The notes under the pieces were generated by a model. That model worked only from the letters and a program-made list of their open reading frames with translations, was not told where the DNA came from and ran no database searches. From Myxococcaceae bacterium (GTDB lineage Bacteria; Myxococcota; Myxococcia; Myxococcales; Myxococcaceae), in the NCBI GenBank assembly GCA_004173515.1, contig SECN01000033.1, positions 1 through 32,248 of the forward strand: a stretch of 32,248 nt of DNA, in the 5' to 3' direction. Below, in pieces: positions 1 to 7,922 of the stretch. Made by a program: the position numbers and the translations under genes. Position 1 is the first letter of the stretch. Each line of letters opens with the position of its first letter.

Positions 1-228
1 GGGGCGGTGAGGCTGGTGCTGGAGGAGGGAAAAACCATCCCCCAGGCCGCCCGAGACTTGGACCTGACGGAGTCAGCGCTGCGGCTGTGGGTGGAGCAGA
101 CGAAGACGGACCGGGGCGGAGGCAAACCTGGAGCGCTGACGACGGTGGAGCGCGAGGAGCTCTCGCGGCTGTGCAAGGAGAACCGGGAGCTGCGGATGGA
201 GCGGGAGATACTAAAAAACGCGGCGGCA
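1..228 (+). pseudogene. IS3-family OrfA fragment (transposase HTH subunit), 3' truncated
   Basis: The reading frame is open from the first base (G-A-V-R-L-V-L-E-E-G), so the gene begins outside the window. The visible part carries the second half of an IS3 OrfA helix-turn-helix (DLDLTESALRLWVEQ) and then the leucine-zipper region (EREELSRLCKENRELRMEREILKNAAA). OrfA binds the element's ends and normally frameshifts into OrfB, the DDE transposase. In intact family members the AAA is followed by a phenylalanine pair and a short tail; here the frame runs straight into the left inverted repeat of the IS30 element. Neither the OrfA tail nor OrfB is found on the far side of the IS30, so this is a dead remnant. 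Family assignment is secure; what lies to the left cannot be seen. Confidence 0.85.
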
Positions 229-240
229 CACTCAACCGGT
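225..240 (+). repeat. Left terminal inverted repeat of the IS30 element
   Basis: Sixteen bases pairing with the right end at 15 positions. The inner ten bases (CTCAACCGGT) are a perfect match. Confidence 0.8.
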
Positions 241-271
241 GAGTGCAAACCCCTGAGTTCTCCCGGTTGAG
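231..271 (+). promoter_or_regulatory. Hairpin just upstream of the IS30 transposase start
   Basis: CTCAACCGG (231-239) is the exact reverse complement of CCGGTTGAG (263-271), giving a 9-bp stem that includes part of the terminal repeat. The right arm ends next to the likely ribosome-binding bases (GAGAGG) ahead of the start at 283. Inference: transcripts entering from outside could fold and hide the ribosome-binding site, a common way insertion sequences limit transposase made by read-through. Confidence 0.45.
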
Positions 272-282
272 AGGTTGTCGGC

Positions 283-1434
283 ATGCAAGTAGCGAAGAGC
301 AGGGGGCTCACCCCGAGTGAGCGTGCGGAGCTGTGGAGACAATGGAGGGAGGGGCAGTCGCTGAGCGACATCGGCCGCGCGCTCGGTAAAGCCCCTGCAT
401 CCGTCTTCGGCTACCTGGCGGCCCGAGGCGGCATTGCTCCCGCTGCACGCAAGCGTCGTCCGGACGCACTCACGGCGGCTGAACGTGAGGAGATTTCCCG
501 CGGCCTCTGCGCCGGACACACGTTGCGCGCTATTGCCAAGAGTCTCGGCAAGGCGCCCTCCACCCTCACCCGGGAGGTGGCCCGCAACGGCGGCAGGGAG
601 CATTACCGGGCAGCCCATGCGGAGGGCCGCGCCTGGCAGAAGGCTCGTCGTCCCAAGCGGTGCAAGCTCGCGCTGCACCCGCGCCTCCGGAGTACCGTGA
701 CGCAGAAGCTCCAGCTCGACTGGTCACCCGAGCAGATTGCCGGTTGGCTCAGGCGCGAGTACCCCAAGGACAGCGCCATGCACGTCTCTCACGAGACCCT
801 CTACAAGAGCCTCTTCATTCAGGCTCGCGGCGTGCTCAAACGCGAGCTGCTGCGGCATCTGCGCTCAAGACGTCCGATGCGTCGGGCACGGGAGTCCACC
901 ACGGCCGGCCAACGTCGAGGACAGATTATCGGTGCCGTCCCCATTCGCGAACGTCCTGCCGAGGCCGAGGACCGCGCCATTCCCGGGCACTGGGAGGGTG
1001 ACCTCCTCAGCGGCGCGAGCAACAGCCATATCGCCACCCTCGTCGAGCGCCACTCGCGCTTCACGATGCTGGTGAAGGTCGGTGGCAAGGACGCGCAGAG
1101 CGTCACCTCGGGCCTCTCTCGACAGGCGCAGACGCTCCCCACAGCCCTGCGGCGCACCCTCACCTGGGACCGCGGTATGGAGATGGCGCAGCACCGGCGC
1201 TTCAGCGTCGAAACCAATGTCCAAGTCTACTTCTGCGACCCGCAGAGCCCCTGGCAGCGAGGGACAAACGAGAACACCCATCGCCTTCTGCGCCAGTACT
1301 TCCCCGATGGGACGGACCTGTCCGCCTACTCGCAGGCCCAGCTCAACGCGATTGCAACTCGCCTCAACCGACGCCCACGCAAGACGCTCGATTTCCTTTC
1401 TCCTGCGGAGAAGCTAGAGAGCGTGTTGCTCTGA
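283..1434 (+). CDS. IS30-family transposase
   Basis: A 383-residue transposase of full family length. The N-terminal third has two helix-turn-helix-like blocks (around residues 10-45, LSDIGRALGKAPASV, and 65-105, LRAIAKSLGKAPSTLTREV) that bind the element ends. The C-terminal two thirds are the DDE (rve-type) catalytic domain: HWEGDLL carries the first Asp, TWDRGMEM the second, and WQRGTNENTHRLLRQYFP the catalytic Glu with the usual IS30 N-E-N context. There is no frameshift or internal stop, so it could be active. The start is the ATG after GAGAGG, preceded by the hairpin at 231-271. Confidence 0.93.
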   Translation: MQVAKSRGLTPSERAELWRQWREGQSLSDIGRALGKAPASVFGYLAARGGIAPAARKRRPDALTAAEREEISRGLCAGHTLRAIAKSLGKAPSTLTREVARNGGREHYRAAHAEGRAWQKARRPKRCKLALHPRLRSTVTQKLQLDWSPEQIAGWLRREYPKDSAMHVSHETLYKSLFIQARGVLKRELLRHLRSRRPMRRARESTTAGQRRGQIIGAVPIRERPAEAEDRAIPGHWEGDLLSGASNSHIATLVERHSRFTMLVKVGGKDAQSVTSGLSRQAQTLPTALRRTLTWDRGMEMAQHRRFSVETNVQVYFCDPQSPWQRGTNENTHRLLRQYFPDGTDLSAYSQAQLNAIATRLNRRPRKTLDFLSPAEKLESVLL

Positions 1435-1449
1435 CCGGTTGAGCGTGCC
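1434..1449 (-). repeat. Right terminal inverted repeat of the IS30 element
   Basis: Reverse complement reads GGCACGCTCAACCGGT, one mismatch from the left end. It begins on the last base of the transposase stop codon. Confidence 0.8.
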
Positions 1450-1768
1450 CGGAACGCTCTGCGGAACCGGGGCAACTTCACCTTCAGAATCTGCCTTCGG
1501 CTCCGAGCATTTCTCCGAGGGGGCCTCACGTTTTTGTTTGGAGTTTCTCAGCGGATACCACCGCCAAGCAAGGTCCTAAGGGGCCACTCATCGGAAATCC
1601 GAACCGGGGGCCTGCCTGAACCACGCCAATTTAGCTGGGACTGGGCTCCGTCGGCCGTAGCCGAAAAGGCCCAAGACAGGCGGTCTCGCGCCCTGCGCTG
1701 CGCCGATGCGGGCGCCTGCGGTGCTACCCTCCCCTCACCCACGTTGGCGGGCGAAACGGGAGTGACCG
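1450..1768. other. Intergenic stretch between IS30 and the helicase gene
   Basis: About 320 bases with no convincing gene. A reading frame crosses it into the helicase but has no recognisable motifs or ribosome-binding site. It does not continue the IS3 element broken on the other side of IS30. A GGGAG six bases before the helicase ATG is the helicase ribosome-binding site; the promoter is presumably within this stretch, but I cannot point to a clear one. Confidence 0.5.
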
Positions 1769-3661
1769 ATGGCGGTGCTCGGGTACCAGTTGGCGATCAT
1801 AGTCACGTTGTTCCTGGTTCGCCTCATCTCACCAAGGCACTTGCAAGGGGCCGCGCTGGTCTGGACGGCGTTAACGGTCATCAACCTGTTCTGGCCGCCG
1901 CTCATCGCCGTGCAACTGCTCGTCATCTGGGTCACTTACGGCTGGCTCAAGCGCTCCGACCCTTCGCCAGAGCCCCCCAAGGCGGCTGTCCCCATCAAGA
2001 GCAAGCGCCAAACTATCGACCTCGGTATCGGCGCCGCCGGCGTCCACGGTGAGACTCCCCAGCGTCTCGCCCAGGGACAGCGCAATAAGAGCCCCGTGAA
2101 CGCAGCCCCCATCGCCGCCCCCGTACCTCCTATGGCTCGTCCGCCAGCTGTAGTGCCAGAGGTATCTGCATCCCGGGCGGGCGAGCAGCAGCCAGGACAG
2201 GCCCCTCTCCTGGGAGTTCCGGCGGGGACACGATGGTCGGTTCAGCAGAAGGCCATATTCGACTTCTTTGCCACAGGGAAGGGCAACGCGGTCGTTCGCG
2301 CGAGGGCGGGCACGGGCAAGACCACCACCATCCTGGAGGGCATCACCTACGCACCCGAGAAGGACATCGTGCTTGCGGCTTTCAACAAGCGAATCGCGGA
2401 CGAGTTGGTGACGAAGCTGAAGAACCCCGCCGCCACGGCGAAGACCCTGCACGCGCTCGGCTTCGCTGCGGTGAGGACGAACTGGAAGGGCACTGCGCTC
2501 GATAAGGATCGGGGATTGACTCTCGCCCGCCGGGCAGCCGGGCACGAGAGTCCCGACCCAATGGTCAAGCTCGTCAGGAAGCTCGCTGCGTTCGGCAAGA
2601 ACGTCGATCCGTTCGGCTCCGTAGCCGACCTAGTCGAGTTGGCGATCCAGTTCGAAGTCGAGCCCGACGCGGAATGGAGCAAGAGCGGTTGGGACACCGA
2701 GGCGGTCGCCCGGTGCGCCCACGAAGCCATGCGGCTTGCCACGCAGCGCGAAGGCACCGTGGACTTCGACGACATGATTTTCGTCCCCGTGGCGATGAAG
2801 ATGGTCCACCCGAGGTACGACCTCGTGGTGATCGACGAGGCGCAGGACATGAACCTGACCCAGCTCCTGCTTGCCCAGAAGCTGGTCCGCAAGGGTGGGC
2901 GCACGGTGGTCGTGGGGGACGACCGACAGGCCATCTACGGGTTCCGCGGCGCCGACTCGAAGAGCCTTGACCGGCTCAAGAGCGAGTTGAGCGCGGCCGA
3001 GTTTCCCCTCACGACGACCTACCGCTGCCCGAAGAAGGTCGTGGCCCTCGCCCAGCAGCTTGTGCCCGATTACAAGGCAGCAGACACCGCCCCCGAGGGC
3101 ATCGTTCGCGACGTGTCGGAATCAAATCTGGTCGAGGTAGCCACGCCCGGCTGCTTCATCCTCAGCCGCAAGAACGCGCCGCTTGTCTCGACGTGCATCA
3201 AGCTCCTCAAGCGGGGCAAGAGAGCGAAGGTCGAGGGGAAGGACATCGGGCGCAGCCTCCTGACCATCGTGAAGAAGCTCGGCGGGACGACCATCGAGAG
3301 TTTCCTTTCCAAGCTCGCAGCCTGGGAAGGGCGCGAGACGCAGCGCGCTCGCCTGGCGGCGAAAGACCCAGAGCCGGTCATCGAGCGCATCGCTGACCAG
3401 GCCGGAATGCTCGTGGCGCTCTGCGAGGACCTCCTCACTACGAAGGAGCTGGAGGCCCGCATCGAGAACCTATTCGACGATGCCGCCGAAAGCACCCAGC
3501 CTCTCATCATTTGCAGTTCCGTCCACAAAGCCAAGGGGTTGGAGCGCGAGAGAGTGTTCCTCCTCAAGGGCACGTTCAGCCGAGCCGGAATGGAAGAATG
3601 CAATATCGAGTATGTTGCGATTACGCGTGCAAAGCAGGAGCTGGTTTGGGTGGTCAACTAA
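1769..3661 (+). CDS. Membrane-anchored SF1 (UvrD/Rep-like) DNA helicase
   Basis: A 630-residue protein in three parts. Residues 1-60 hold two hydrophobic segments (about 5-20 and 27-58), then KRS, predicting a membrane anchor with the rest in the cytoplasm. Residues 61-150 are a Pro/Ala-rich linker. Residues 153-630 are a superfamily 1A helicase: Q-motif region WSVQQKAIFDF, Walker A GTGKTT (181-186), Walker B VVIDEAQD (353-360), motif III GDDRQAIYGFRGA (383-395), motif IV TTYRC, motif V SVHKAKGLE (584-592) and motif VI YVAITRAKQEL (615-625). All ATPase and translocation motifs are present. UvrD/Rep enzymes are normally soluble; the anchor is unusual. It stands alone among transposon remnants. 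The stop TAA consists of TA plus the first base of the IS630 remnant; without that element the stop would be TAG at the same codon. The biological role is unknown; defence or DNA processing at the membrane is only a guess. Confidence 0.88.
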   Translation: MAVLGYQLAIIVTLFLVRLISPRHLQGAALVWTALTVINLFWPPLIAVQLLVIWVTYGWLKRSDPSPEPPKAAVPIKSKRQTIDLGIGAAGVHGETPQRLAQGQRNKSPVNAAPIAAPVPPMARPPAVVPEVSASRAGEQQPGQAPLLGVPAGTRWSVQQKAIFDFFATGKGNAVVRARAGTGKTTTILEGITYAPEKDIVLAAFNKRIADELVTKLKNPAATAKTLHALGFAAVRTNWKGTALDKDRGLTLARRAAGHESPDPMVKLVRKLAAFGKNVDPFGSVADLVELAIQFEVEPDAEWSKSGWDTEAVARCAHEAMRLATQREGTVDFDDMIFVPVAMKMVHPRYDLVVIDEAQDMNLTQLLLAQKLVRKGGRTVVVGDDRQAIYGFRGADSKSLDRLKSELSAAEFPLTTTYRCPKKVVALAQQLVPDYKAADTAPEGIVRDVSESNLVEVATPGCFILSRKNAPLVSTCIKLLKRGKRAKVEGKDIGRSLLTIVKKLGGTTIESFLSKLAAWEGRETQRARLAAKDPEPVIERIADQAGMLVALCEDLLTTKELEARIENLFDDAAESTQPLIICSSVHKAKGLERERVFLLKGTFSRAGMEECNIEYVAITRAKQELVWVVN

Positions 3662-3676
3662 ACCAGAACTCGTGAT
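3661..3676 (+). repeat. Left inverted repeat of the IS630 remnant
   Basis: Begins directly after the TA duplication. Its first base completes the TAA stop of the helicase gene. Confidence 0.75.
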
Positions 3677-3856
3677 CCGCGATCAGGCTGAGGATCAGGC
3701 GGGCGTGGATGGGGCGGGAAGAAGTGGCAGGGGGACCTCTCGTTCGGCTCTGTGTGCGCAGAAGGCCTGAGAGCGAGAAGGCCCTGCCCAAGGGCAAAGG
3801 TAGGAAGTGGTTGAAGAGGAAGCAGCGCTGGGCGCTGCTTCGATGGAGCGCGACAG

Positions 3857-4324
3857 GTGTCTGCCCGGCAGCGCCGAGTGGTGGTGACGCCCGGTAACAA
3901 CCAGAAGCGCATCCTGGCAGGAGCGCTGAAAATCCGCACGAAGAGGCTGACATGGGTGGAGGGCAAGTCCAAAGCCAGTGCCTTCTTCATCCAACTGCTC
4001 TGGCGCCTAGCGAGCGAATACCGACGCGCTCGCCGCATCCACCTCGTGCTGGACAACGCCGCGGTCCATACCAGCCAGAAGACACGTAAAGCCCTTGCCC
4101 AGTTGGGTGGCCGCATCGTGCTCCACTTCCCGCATCCCTATTGTCCGGAGGGCAACCGCATTGAACGCGTGTGGCTGGACCTGCACGCCAACGTCACCCG
4201 CAGTCACCGGTGCCGCACCATGTCCCGACTCATGCTTCGGGTGCATGCTTACCTCGCCGCACGCAACGCCCAACGCTCTGCCAGTCCATCCCCGCGCCGA
4301 GCCGGCCTCAGGCGAACGGCCTGA
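3857..4324 (+). pseudogene. IS630-family transposase, C-terminal DDE fragment
   Basis: The frame matches the second half of IS630 transposases: VTPGNNQKRILAGAL, WVEGKSKASAFF, then HLVLDNAAVHTS with the second catalytic Asp, and PYCPEGNRIERVW with the catalytic Glu. The expected region before it (HTH domains and the L-D-E-x-D motif with the first Asp) is absent; an in-frame stop lies just upstream at 3812-3814, and the GTG start is only formal. The last 20 or so residues are Arg-rich and look like out-of-frame tail. It cannot encode an active enzyme. Confidence 0.85.
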
Positions 4325-4336
4325 GGCCGTGCGGAA

Positions 4337-4352
4337 ATCACGAACTCTGGTC
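4337..4352 (-). repeat. Right inverted repeat of the IS630 remnant
   Basis: Thirteen of 16 bases match the left end. Its last base (C) together with the duplicated TA forms the TAG stop of the minus-strand DUF4382 gene. Confidence 0.75.
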
Positions 4353-5284
4353 TAGAAGTCGATGGACGTGAGTGTGAAGCGCACGTCGGATTCGACGCCC
4401 GAGCTGACGGAAGTCGCAGCCGGGCGCGCGAGGTCCGTCGTGAAGCTCACGCCCGTGGGCGCCACCAGGTCCACCTGGTAGTCGCCGGGCAAGAGGTACT
4501 TGAAGTCCGCCACGGCGACGGTGCTCGTGGCGAGCGTGAAGGGCATCGTCTCGCGGCTGCCGTCGGCGTTGATGAGCACCGCGGAGAAGCCGGCCAGCTG
4601 GGTCGTACCCGGCATGGGGAAGGACAGGCCGCTTCCCAACTGGAGGGTGACCTCCACGTTGCCGGAGAAGCGCAGGTCGGCGCCCTTGATGATGGGGCGC
4701 ATGACCCACTTGCCGGAGTTGCCGGCCTCCTTGCCGAAGCTCTGCGCGACGTCGAAGTCCACCACGATGACCTTCTGGTCGTCATCGCTGGTGATGGTGA
4801 CGTCGGCGTCCTTGTCGAACTTCACCTTGAGGCCGGAGCTGCTGGCGCTCGGCATGTGCAGGTCGCCGTCCACCTGGGCGCCCTCGGGCAGGCCCTCGTA
4901 GGTGCTGGAGGTGGCGAAGATGCGGCTCTGGCCGTCCTGCTTCACCTGGATGTAGCCGCCGGTGATGACGAAGCGCAGCTCCTTGTACGTCCCCGCCGGC
5001 ACCTCCGCGTCCTTCACCAGGTCCGCGGTGTCATTGGCCAGGGTGAGCAGGTCGGTGGTGACAGGCTCGCTCAGCAGCACGACGTCTCCCTTTCCTTCTT
5101 CGCCTTCCACGCTGCCCTTCAGGTAGACCTTGGAGATGGTGACGACGGCCTTCTCGATGCCGTCGCCCGGAGCGTCGGTCAGCTTCAGCGTGACGCGGGC
5201 CTTGTCGCCGTCGCCGCAGGCCGCGAGCAACAGCAGCCCCGTGGTCAGCAGGAGCGAAGAGGTCAGTTGACGCAAGGAGGGCAT
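4352..5284 (-). CDS. DUF4382 lipoprotein
   Basis: A 310-residue predicted lipoprotein. The start chosen is the ATG giving MPSLRQL followed by a hydrophobic stretch and lipobox LAAC (Cys23), which is far better than the longer upstream frame. Residues 27-200 fit DUF4382: VTLKLTDAPGDGIEKAVVTISKVYLKG, then VPAGTYKELRFVITGGYI and a conserved VVDFDVAQSF block. The remaining 100 residues look like a beta-sandwich with a carboxypeptidase-regulatory flavour (LPGDYQVDLVAPTG). Function of the family is unknown; it is typical of secreted or surface lipoproteins. It lies 68 bases downstream of the Cys-rich lipoprotein gene and probably shares its transcript. Its TAG stop overlaps the IS630 insertion point without changing the protein. 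Confidence 0.88.
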   Translation of the reverse strand: MPSLRQLTSSLLLTTGLLLLAACGDGDKARVTLKLTDAPGDGIEKAVVTISKVYLKGSVEGEEGKGDVVLLSEPVTTDLLTLANDTADLVKDAEVPAGTYKELRFVITGGYIQVKQDGQSRIFATSSTYEGLPEGAQVDGDLHMPSASSSGLKVKFDKDADVTITSDDDQKVIVVDFDVAQSFGKEAGNSGKWVMRPIIKGADLRFSGNVEVTLQLGSGLSFPMPGTTQLAGFSAVLINADGSRETMPFTLATSTVAVADFKYLLPGDYQVDLVAPTGVSFTTDLARPAATSVSSGVESDVRFTLTSIDF

Positions 5285-5352
5285 GCAGGGACCTTGGGAA
5301 AGAGGAACGCACCCAGGACCCGCGCCGCGCCAGAACGGCCACGCCCCACGGC

Positions 5353-6273
5353 CTACCGCGTGAACTCCGCGCAGGTGGCGAAGCGCGCCGGATCCGGCAG
5401 GCAGCGTTCGTCCTGACACGTGAGCCCTTCCGCGCACGCGGGCCTGCCGACGCCACAACCCGCCACGCAGGCCATGAAGTCTCCAGGCACGTCCTCGCAT
5501 TGCGTGGTGGGCGCGCACTGCCAGGGGCCCTCGCAGGCCGCGCACGCGGGCCCGGGGCCTTCGCAGCGCTGGCCCCGGCAGGCGAGCGGCGCGGCGCACT
5601 GTGAGTCGTTCAGGCACCCCACGCACCGTCCGTTGGGGGCGCAGACGCTGACATCATCACAACCGGTCTCCGCGCAGCCCTTCTGGCCCCAGGCCTCCTC
5701 TGGAATCAGCTCCAGCTTCAACGGCTTCTGCGGGCCCGGGCCCACGCAGCCCTGGCCCACCGCGGGGGTGAAGCCCGGCGCGGAGACGCGCACGTCGTAG
5801 CAGCCATCCGGCAGGGGCCCGACGCCGCGCTTGTCGCCAGGGCCGAGCGGCAGCGCTTCGTAGGGCGTGCCCGCGACGGACACCCGGCCCTCCTTCAGCT
5901 TCAGGCTGCCCCGCGACTTCACCTTCACGGACAGGGGGCGGGCCGGCTGGGGGGCGATGTCCGCCACCACCACGGACTGGCCACCCTGCACGGTGAGGGG
6001 CACGCGCGCGGCCTTGTTGGCGGTGGCCACGATGAAGAGCTCCCCCGGGCCCGCGGGCGCGTCCTCCAGCGTGAAGCGGCCGTCCGGCTCCACCGTGGCG
6101 CGCAGTTGGGGCGCGCCCACCAGGGACACCAGCGCGACGGCCGGGTCGAACTCCGTGAGCCGGCCGTGCACGGTGCCCACGCGGAACGGGGTGTTGTCCA
6201 GGTTGCCGCAGGCGCCCAGACCCAGCGCGAGCGCGGGGCCGGTGAGCTTCAGGAGCAAGAGTGCGTATCGCAT
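5353..6273 (-). CDS. Cys-rich lipoprotein with carboxypeptidase-like regulatory repeats
   Basis: A 306-residue lipoprotein starting MRYALLLL, with lipobox LGAC. Residues about 30-190 look like beta-sandwich repeats of the carboxypeptidase-regulatory/PEGA type (VEPDGRFTLEDAPAGPGELF; GPLPDGCYDVRVSAPGF), the second flanked by a Cys pair. The last 100 residues are a Cys-rich array (CAPNGRCVGCLNDSQC, CRGQRCEGPGPACAACEG, CAEGLTCQDERC) of the disulfide-knot type frequent in myxobacterial surface proteins. The ATG overlaps the TGA of the caspase gene by one base (TGATG), so translation is probably coupled. Inference: a surface or periplasmic partner of the caspase-like protein. No enzymatic motif is visible. 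Confidence 0.85.
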   Translation of the reverse strand: MRYALLLLKLTGPALALGLGACGNLDNTPFRVGTVHGRLTEFDPAVALVSLVGAPQLRATVEPDGRFTLEDAPAGPGELFIVATANKAARVPLTVQGGQSVVVADIAPQPARPLSVKVKSRGSLKLKEGRVSVAGTPYEALPLGPGDKRGVGPLPDGCYDVRVSAPGFTPAVGQGCVGPGPQKPLKLELIPEEAWGQKGCAETGCDDVSVCAPNGRCVGCLNDSQCAAPLACRGQRCEGPGPACAACEGPWQCAPTTQCEDVPGDFMACVAGCGVGRPACAEGLTCQDERCLPDPARFATCAEFTR

Positions 6274-7922
6274 CAGAAGCGGTACCCCACGCCGGCGCTT
6301 CCGCCGATGAAGCCCACGGCCTGTCCCTGTCCGTCCACCACCACGTACGTGAGCATGCCGTGGCCCTGCGCGGTCAATTCCAGACGTTCGCCCACGCGCC
6401 ACGCCAGCCCGCCCACCACACCCGGGCTGACGGTGAAGTAGCGCTGGCCTCCAGAGAAGGCTTCCACGTCAAAGGACCTGCGAAGGTAGAGCGCGGCCAC
6501 ACGGGGCCCCGCGAAGAGCGTCAGCCGCTCCCACCGCCAGAGGTACGGCACCGCCACGCCCAGCGTGAGCGTGGTGTAGCCGAAGGGCAGCTCAGTGCCG
6601 GGCGCCAGTTGGAGCGTGCGCCGGCCCCGGCCCAGGCTTGCGTCCAGGAGCAGCCCCAGGTCCTGGAGGGGCGCGTCCTCCAATCGCAGCACCACGCCCA
6701 CCTGGGGCGCGGCGGGCAGCAGCTCGCGGCGGCTCTTGCCGTCGGCGAAAGACACCATCCCGCCCACCAGCGACAGCGCGCGGCGCGGAAGTGCGTCCGA
6801 CAGCAGGCGCTCCAGTGGCAGACGCTCGCCTCGGGCCAGGTCCACCTCGCGTCGCACGAGGACCTCCGAGCCCTTGGTGAGCTCCACCGTGCGCTTGCCT
6901 GGAATCACCGCGGCGCCCCCGGGCAGCTCCAGGCGCGTCTCTCCATCCACCTTGAGCGTGAAGCCATCCAGGCGCGGGTTGTAGGAGAACATCTCCGGCT
7001 GGCCCGTCCGGTCGATGCGGCCGGCGAGGATGACCGGATCCGCGCCCACCTCCAGGATCTCCGCGGACGGTCGCTGCCGGCCTTCGGTGAAGGCGAAGGT
7101 GCGGCGGCGCGAATAGTCGTGGGCCTCCGTGGCGGTGACGGCGCCATCCGCGTTGCGGTCCGCGGCGCCGCCCAGGCCCTCGATGAGGAAGTACGTGTAG
7201 ATGTCATTGCGCAGGCCCGCGTCCTCGCGCGCCGTCTCACCCCAGTCGCTCGCGGCGAACACCATGGAGGCGCGCGAGGACTCCTCCAGGGGGCGCGCGT
7301 AGAAGCCGGACTTGATGCCGGCCAGCTCCACCTCCAGCTCGCGAGGCAACAGCGACTTGCCGCTGCCGCTGTGACAGGTGGCCAGCACCAGCAGGCGCCT
7401 GCGGCTGGGCAGTCGTTCGAACTCCGCCTTCAGCGCGTCCATGGAGAGCGCCGTCTGGGGGATGGCGCGAAAGGCCGCGTCGCGCGTGACGAGGTAGCGC
7501 GTGAGCTCGCCCCGGCCGTCGCGCGCGAGCGTGCCGTGCGCGGACAGGTACACCAGCACCACGTCGTCCGGGCGGGTGGCTTCGCGGCGCAGTTGGCCCA
7601 GCGCCGCGAGGATGGCCTCCCGCGTCGTCTCCTCCGGACGGGTGAGGACGCGCACTTGATCGAAGTGGCCGCGCGAGGGATCCTTCAGCACCCGCGCCAG
7701 GTCGGTGGCGTCCTTGGCGGAGAAGCGCAGGGCGCGCCACTGAGGGTCGTCGAACGACGCCACGCCCACGAGCAGCGCGAACCGGCGGGGCGTGTACGCG
7801 CGCGACAGGTCCGCCGCGTCGAGCCGCAGCGGCACGAGCCCCCCCTTGTCTCCGGCCGTGGCGGAAGGACCCGCGCAGGCGGTGAGGGTGGCGCAAAGGA
7901 GAAGGAGGAGCAGGCACCTCAC
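6273..7922 (-). CDS. Caspase-like (peptidase C14) lipoprotein with EF-hand and barrel-like C-terminus
   Basis: A 549-residue protein. The GTG start overlaps the anti-sigma stop by four bases (GTGA) and gives a lipoprotein signal (VRCLLLLLLCATLTAC, Cys16). Residues 46-240 are a caspase p20-type domain: RRFALLVGVASF opens the fold, the catalytic His is in VYLSAHG (His129) and the nucleophile in LATCHSG (Cys183). Residues 255-266 (DRNADGAVTATE) match the 12-residue EF-hand calcium loop, with D1, N3, D5, G6, V8 and E12 all in place. Residues 315-375 look PEGA-like. Residues 385-549 have alternating hydrophobic strands and end in GYRF, with a terminal Phe as in outer-membrane beta-barrels. Caspase homologues in bacteria often serve in regulated proteolysis or cell death; here the gene is coupled to a sigma/anti-sigma pair. 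The protease domain is clear; the barrel and calcium binding are inferred. Confidence 0.88.
   Translation of the reverse strand: MRCLLLLLLCATLTACAGPSATAGDKGGLVPLRLDAADLSRAYTPRRFALLVGVASFDDPQWRALRFSAKDATDLARVLKDPSRGHFDQVRVLTRPEETTREAILAALGQLRREATRPDDVVLVYLSAHGTLARDGRGELTRYLVTRDAAFRAIPQTALSMDALKAEFERLPSRRRLLVLATCHSGSGKSLLPRELEVELAGIKSGFYARPLEESSRASMVFAASDWGETAREDAGLRNDIYTYFLIEGLGGAADRNADGAVTATEAHDYSRRRTFAFTEGRQRPSAEILEVGADPVILAGRIDRTGQPEMFSYNPRLDGFTLKVDGETRLELPGGAAVIPGKRTVELTKGSEVLVRREVDLARGERLPLERLLSDALPRRALSLVGGMVSFADGKSRRELLPAAPQVGVVLRLEDAPLQDLGLLLDASLGRGRRTLQLAPGTELPFGYTTLTLGVAVPYLWRWERLTLFAGPRVAALYLRRSFDVEAFSGGQRYFTVSPGVVGGLAWRVGERLELTAQGHGMLTYVVVDGQGQAVGFIGGSAGVGYRF

Larger units (their letters stand above)
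225..1449 (+). mobile_element. IS30-family insertion sequence, apparently complete
   Basis: One transposase gene is bounded by 16-bp terminal inverted repeats matching at 15 of 16 positions (GGCACACTCAACCGGT on the left; its mate at 1434-1449 differs at one base). The transposase stop codon shares its last base with the right repeat. IS30 elements usually make 2-3 bp target duplications, but none is convincing here: the left flank is IS3 orfA sequence and the right flank is not. That suggests a deletion or rearrangement next to the element after insertion, or boundaries off by a base or two. Confidence 0.85.
3661..4352 (+). mobile_element. IS630-family element, internally deleted, inserted at CTAG
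   Basis: The ends are inverted repeats of 16 bases matching at 13 positions (AACCAGAACTCGTGAT at 3661-3676; the mate at 4337-4352 reads GACCAGAGTTCGTGAT in reverse). TA dinucleotides flank both ends (3659-3660 and 4353-4354), the target duplication of the IS630/Tc1-mariner superfamily, and removing the element restores CTAG, the known preferred target of IS630. At 692 bp it is well short of a usual 1.1-kb element; the HTH half and the first catalytic Asp of the transposase are missing. Confidence 0.85.

Noticed and set aside
1534..2052. 172-codon frame running from the intergenic region into the helicase
   Set aside because: Overlaps the helicase start by about 280 bases, no ribosome-binding site, no motif, Pro/Arg-rich.
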